DNA of 10,693 nucleotides from Entamoeba histolytica HM-1:IMSS. Its lineage: Eukaryota > Evosea > Mastigamoebida > Endamoebidae. The stretch spans positions 9,009 to 19,701 of the forward strand of contig NW_001915070.1 of the NCBI RefSeq assembly GCF_000208925.1, read 5' to 3'. Positions within the stretch are counted from its first letter, which is position 1, and each line of letters begins with the position of its first letter. Under the pieces are notes generated by a model. The model saw only the letters and a program-made list of their open reading frames with translations. It ran no database searches and was not told the DNA's origin. Below, one piece after another: positions 7,704-10,693 of this stretch. Made by a program: the position numbers and the translations under genes.

Positions 7704-9248
7704 TTAGATAACATCACAATATTGAGCAATAACTTGACTCACCATATCTTCAAGAGTATCAATGTCAGGAAGACTTGACGTCATTCCATAAACTGGTGCC
7801 CATACATTGTATTTAGGATTTTTTGGGTCTTTTCTAATGATATCTAGTGCTTTATTTAAATCTTCCATGAATTGTTTTTCACATCCAATAGTTTTTTCTG
7901 TTACACAAAAATGAACAGCCGCAGGGAATTGTAATGTATTAAATTCCCATTGAAATTCTTTATTCATACAATCACTAACTTTATAAATATTTAGATCTGT
8001 TGTAGTAAATGCAACTACTGGTGTATCTTGTTCCATATCATTTAATATTTTAATATTACTCATTTTACTTAATTCATTCTTTAAATTTTTTGAAGTTGTA
8101 AGAATACCTCGTGTAGCATCAATATATCCTTGTTTTCCTGTAAATAATAATGATGCCCATGCACCCGCAATATTATTTCCTGCTCTACTACCTGGAATTG
8201 ATGGTGAACAATATAATCCACCTGTCCATTTAGGATATTTGAAGAAAACTAAATTACGCAATTCTTCATTTCGGAATACTAAGACAGATGATCCTTTTGG
8301 TGCATATCCATATTTATGTGTATCACATGAAATACTCATTACTCCTTCATTTCTAAAATCAAATATTGGAACATTAAATCCTGCTGCTTCTCCCCATGCT
8401 TCACAAAATCCTCCTAAACATGCGTCTACATGAACTGGTACATTTACAGATTTACAATATGTTGCTACACGTTCAATATCATCAATTACTCCATGTGGAT
8501 ATGATGGTGCACTACATACAACAAGTATTGTATTTTTATTAATTTTTTTTTGAACTTCTTCAAAGTCTAAAGCATTTCTTTTATCAGCAGAAATAATAAT
8601 TGGTTTAATATGCATTAATTCACACCCTTTTAGCCATGCAGGATGTGCATTAATACTCATAATAATTTCACATTCTTCAGCAGCAATACCTTTGTTTTTA
8701 ATAGCATTTTGATAATGTGCTCGTTCAGAAAGAATAATACTTTCAGTTCCTCCAGTGGTTAACATTCCTCTTGAATTTTCATCACCATGAAGCATATTTG
8801 ATGTCATTCTAATAACTTCTGCTTCCATTTTTCTTACTGAAGGACAATTGTCAGCATGAAGTGGATTTGAAAGAATAAATAATTTTGTTGCTTCTCCAAT
8901 AACTTCATTTCGTTCTGGATTACCTGCATAAAATGATCCTGAAATGTGTTTTGTTTTAATTTTCTCTGCATCATATTCAAAATACTTCTTCAAAAGTTCC
9001 ATCATTTTTTCCTTTGAATATCCAACTTCTGGGATTTCTGTGTAGTTTTCAAATTCTTTAATACGTAATGATTCTCCTATACTAGTTGTTGATTTCTTAA
9101 TTTCTTTTTGAATGACATTGTGAATACCAGTTGCTCTGGTAATTCCTTTAAATAATTGTGAATAGATATTATATAACGTTTCTTTACATGGTAAAAAATA
9201 AGAAATAATCCATCCAATAATTCCACCAATGATTATCTCTCCAATCAT
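7704..9248 (-). CDS. Sphingosine-1-phosphate lyase (PLP-dependent, membrane-anchored)
   Basis: The enzyme irreversibly splits phosphorylated long-chain bases such as sphingosine 1-phosphate into a fatty aldehyde and phosphoethanolamine. This is the exit step of sphingolipid breakdown, and in other eukaryotes it occurs on the ER membrane. The 514-residue frame has one N-terminal hydrophobic segment (residues 4-20, IIIGGIIGWIISYFLP) that fits the single anchor of this family. The fold-type I PLP core follows: SGSFYAG (103-109), NPLHADNCPSVRKMEAEVI (128-146), TTGGTES (164-170, phosphate-binding), HVDACLGG (273-280, Asp275 contacts the pyridine nitrogen) and CDTHKYGYAPKGSSV (308-322, Lys312 predicted to form the Schiff base). 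These motifs separate it from glutamate and aromatic amino acid decarboxylases of the same superfamily. The gene is slightly shorter than the human and yeast enzymes, mostly at the N-terminus. It is intronless and all key residues are present. The start is set by the nearby GAAC element. It is divergent from the PUF gene. Confidence 0.95.
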   Translation of the reverse strand: MIGEIIIGGIIGWIISYFLPCKETLYNIYSQLFKGITRATGIHNVIQKEIKKSTTSIGESLRIKEFENYTEIPEVGYSKEKMMELLKKYFEYDAEKIKTKHISGSFYAGNPERNEVIGEATKLFILSNPLHADNCPSVRKMEAEVIRMTSNMLHGDENSRGMLTTGGTESIILSERAHYQNAIKNKGIAAEECEIIMSINAHPAWLKGCELMHIKPIIISADKRNALDFEEVQKKINKNTILVVCSAPSYPHGVIDDIERVATYCKSVNVPVHVDACLGGFCEAWGEAAGFNVPIFDFRNEGVMSISCDTHKYGYAPKGSSVLVFRNEELRNLVFFKYPKWTGGLYCSPSIPGSRAGNNIAGAWASLLFTGKQGYIDATRGILTTSKNLKNELSKMSNIKILNDMEQDTPVVAFTTTDLNIYKVSDCMNKEFQWEFNTLQFPAAVHFCVTEKTIGCEKQFMEDLNKALDIIRKDPKNPKYNVWAPVYGMTSSLPDIDTLEDMVSQVIAQYCDVI

Positions 9249-9275
9249 TACTTCTACTTTTTAAGTTCATTAGGT
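9249..9275 (-). promoter_or_regulatory. GAAC-element core promoter of the S1P lyase gene
   Basis: On the minus strand AATGAACTT (9271-9263) lies about 15-23 nt before the ATG and agrees with the Entamoeba GAAC consensus (A/T-ATGAACT). An A-rich AAAAAGTAGAAGTA follows and could serve as the initiator and very short leader. The assignment rests on known Entamoeba promoter structure plus the exact motif seen here. Confidence 0.65.
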
Positions 9276-9900
9276 TTTATTTTGTGTTATATAAGAAAGG
9301 ACAATGTCCTGTTATTCTCTATGGGATTTCCCGAAGTGAAAAGATGAAAAAAGGGAATGTTAATGGTTGAAATGATATTTACATTACAAATAAAAAACCT
9401 GTAGAAAAACACTTTTCTATAATTCTTATTTATAAATAGAAGTGTTATTCTTCTATTCTTTCTCTTATTTTGAAAAAAAACTCTTTTTACTTACTTTATC
9501 TTTTCTTTAATATGCCATTTGGAATGAACTTATCTCAACAAAACATTTTCTTGTCATTTTTATGTGACATGTAAAAAATAATAAATTAGGGTAAAAGGTA
9601 GAGTTTTTTTTAAGTCTTTTAATTATCTCATCAACAAAAACAAATGACAAAATTTTTCTTTTTATTGGTTTATTTTTTTCTTTCATGGAAAATCAATACT
9701 TGAATTTCATTAAAATGCTTAAACAAAAGTAAAGTACTTTGTATTTATTAATACGAATGAAAGTGCCTATCAATTACAATAATAAAGAGTTTTATTGATT
9801 ATGAGATGAAACGATTATTTTCTTTTCATGATAATTTGTGAATCATAATTAAATACTTAAGAAAATGAAAGAGAAGAAAGAAGTAGTATTAAAACAAAGT
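9276..9900. other. Divergent intergenic region between S1P lyase and PUF genes
   Basis: This is AT-rich with no credible coding frame. It presumably holds the upstream control sequences of both genes. Two small symmetries are visible: AGGACAATGTCCT at 9298-9310 (6-bp arms) and TAGAAAA-ACAC-TTTTCTA at 9402-9419 (7-bp arms). No clear GAAC box is seen directly before the PUF start. The plus strand is purine-rich just ahead of it (GAAAGAGAAGAAAGAAGTAG). Confidence 0.45.
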
Positions 9901-10693
9901 ATGAATTGTGTGTATTCTCGTGGTTTGTTTATATATTATTATATTACAAATGTTTATTGATAAAAAAGAAGTAACATATAGATTTTGTAAAATCGTTTGA
10001 AGATAATGTTCATCAGAAAAGATTTGAAGAAATGGAAGTAGCATTGAGAACATATCAGAAGATACTCAAAATGTATCAAGATAACACTATTCAAGCACGA
10101 AAATTGTTATTAAAATCACCAGCAACAACAGAGTCTCAAATGGTTTTGTCTCAACTTAGTTCTATTGAAAGTATTGTTAGAAAGTTCAAATCAAGACCTA
10201 TTCAAATTGATGTCAACAATAACGTGAGCAAAAATAAAACAAGAATAGAACAAACAGAAAGGAAAAGAAAGATCATCAAGCCAACACCACAAGAACTTGA
10301 GAAAATAGCAAAGTCATTTTCATTACCATCTATTAAATTAACAACTAATATTAATCCTAATAAGAAAGCAGAACAAAAGATTATTGTTTCAGAGTTTCAA
10401 GGACAATTTTATCAAATGACTAAATATGCCTCAGGATGTTCATTATTACAAAAACTATTGGATGGTGCAAGTGAAGAGAGTGTTCTTCTTATTTTTGAAG
10501 AACTTGAAGATTATTTAGAAGAACTTATAACTCATCCAAATGGACAGTATGTTTTACCAAAGATTGTAGAATTTGGAAGTGAAGAAATAAAAGATAATGT
10601 GTTTGGTGTTGTTGCTGATAATTTAGTAAAGTATTGTTGCCATCAGTTTGGAGGATATACAGTTCAAAAAATTGCACCATTTATGAGAGAAAG
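9901..10693 (+). CDS. Pumilio/PUF-repeat RNA-binding protein (N-terminal part, runs off window)
   Basis: PUF proteins bind short UGUA-type sequences in 3' untranslated regions and repress or relocate the mRNA in the cytoplasm. Exon 1 is 9901-9922 (MNCVYSR plus one base) and exon 2 is 9982 onward. About 244 residues are visible. Residues 1-145 are polar, Lys/Gln-rich and probably largely disordered or helical (RFEEMEVALRTYQKILKMY). From about residue 146 three roughly 36-residue PUF repeats begin: FQGQFYQMTKYASGCSLLQK, then LITHPNGQYVLPKIVEFGS, then CCHQFGGYTVQKIAPF. The RNA-contact helices contain GCSLLQ, GQYVLP and GGYTVQ, in the places where canonical repeats have G-x-x-x-x-Q. The Pro in the second helix is unusual. 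If the upstream exon were wrong, the first ATG within exon 2 would be 10032. The splice fit in phase and boundaries makes the two-exon model preferable. The remaining repeats lie beyond the window. Confidence 0.82.
9923..9981 (+). other. Intron in the PUF gene (59 nt, phase 1)
   Basis: The segment begins GTTTGT and ends AACATATAG. It contains an in-frame stop (TAA at 9972-9974 in the downstream frame). Removal joins the lone G of exon 1 to AT at 9982-9983 to make a GAT codon, giving YSRDFVKSFEDNV. The boundaries match those of the RFC intron in this window. Confidence 0.78.

Noticed and set aside
8239..8433. Plus-strand open frame inside the S1P lyase gene
   Set aside because: It is antisense to the conserved PLP-lysine region, whose motifs explain the sequence fully.
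9298..9419. Small palindromes in the divergent intergenic region as regulatory operators
   Set aside because: The arms are only 6-7 bp in AT-rich DNA, and no known binding site is recognised. They are noted only in the intergenic entry.
1..10693. tRNA arrays, rRNA, CRISPR arrays or a defence or biosynthetic gene cluster
   Set aside because: No cloverleaf-like segments, no regularly spaced direct repeats outside the acidic-protein gene, and no functionally linked gene set were seen. The neighbouring genes belong to unrelated cellular processes.

Overview
The window looks like nuclear DNA of an Entamoeba-type amoeba. It is strongly A+T rich. Its two introns are very short (54 and 59 nt), and both begin GTTTGT and end in AG. 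The start codons of two minus-strand genes lie only about 15-25 nt from GAAC-type core promoter elements (AATGAACTT, GCGAACTAA). A decayed reverse-transcriptase / restriction-like-endonuclease LINE is also present. The species cannot be fixed from sequence alone.

Layout, left to right. (1) 1-612, plus strand: the 3' part of a replication factor C small subunit of the RFC3 (yeast Rfc5) type, with one intron near its end. (2) 730-2490, minus strand, convergent with RFC: an unnamed 586-residue protein with an N-terminal array of acidic-serine and lysine-rich repeats and a long charged coiled-coil C-terminus. (3) About 2790-5700, minus strand: a heavily mutated non-LTR retrotransposon. Pieces of its reverse transcriptase and its C-terminal R2/R4-like endonuclease can still be read in the correct order. 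(4) 5701-6711: non-coding A+T-rich and pyrimidine-rich low-complexity DNA with one small hairpin. (5) 6712 to about 7575, plus strand: a broken Rab-GAP (TBC domain) gene with no recognisable 5' end and at least one frameshift and several stops. (6) 7704-9248, minus strand: an apparently intact sphingosine-1-phosphate lyase. (7) 9901-10693, plus strand, divergent from the lyase: the first part of a Pumilio/PUF-repeat RNA-binding protein with a 22-nt first coding exon.

The genes do not form an operon or a shared pathway. They are ordinary housekeeping loci (DNA replication clamp loading, sphingolipid breakdown, post-transcriptional control) around a roughly 5 kb graveyard of a dead LINE, low-complexity DNA and a dead TBC gene. 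I found no convincing new multi-gene system. The most informative observations are the LINE fossil, its neighbourhood with the truncated TBC pseudogene, and the highly homogenised 153-bp repeats in the acidic protein gene.
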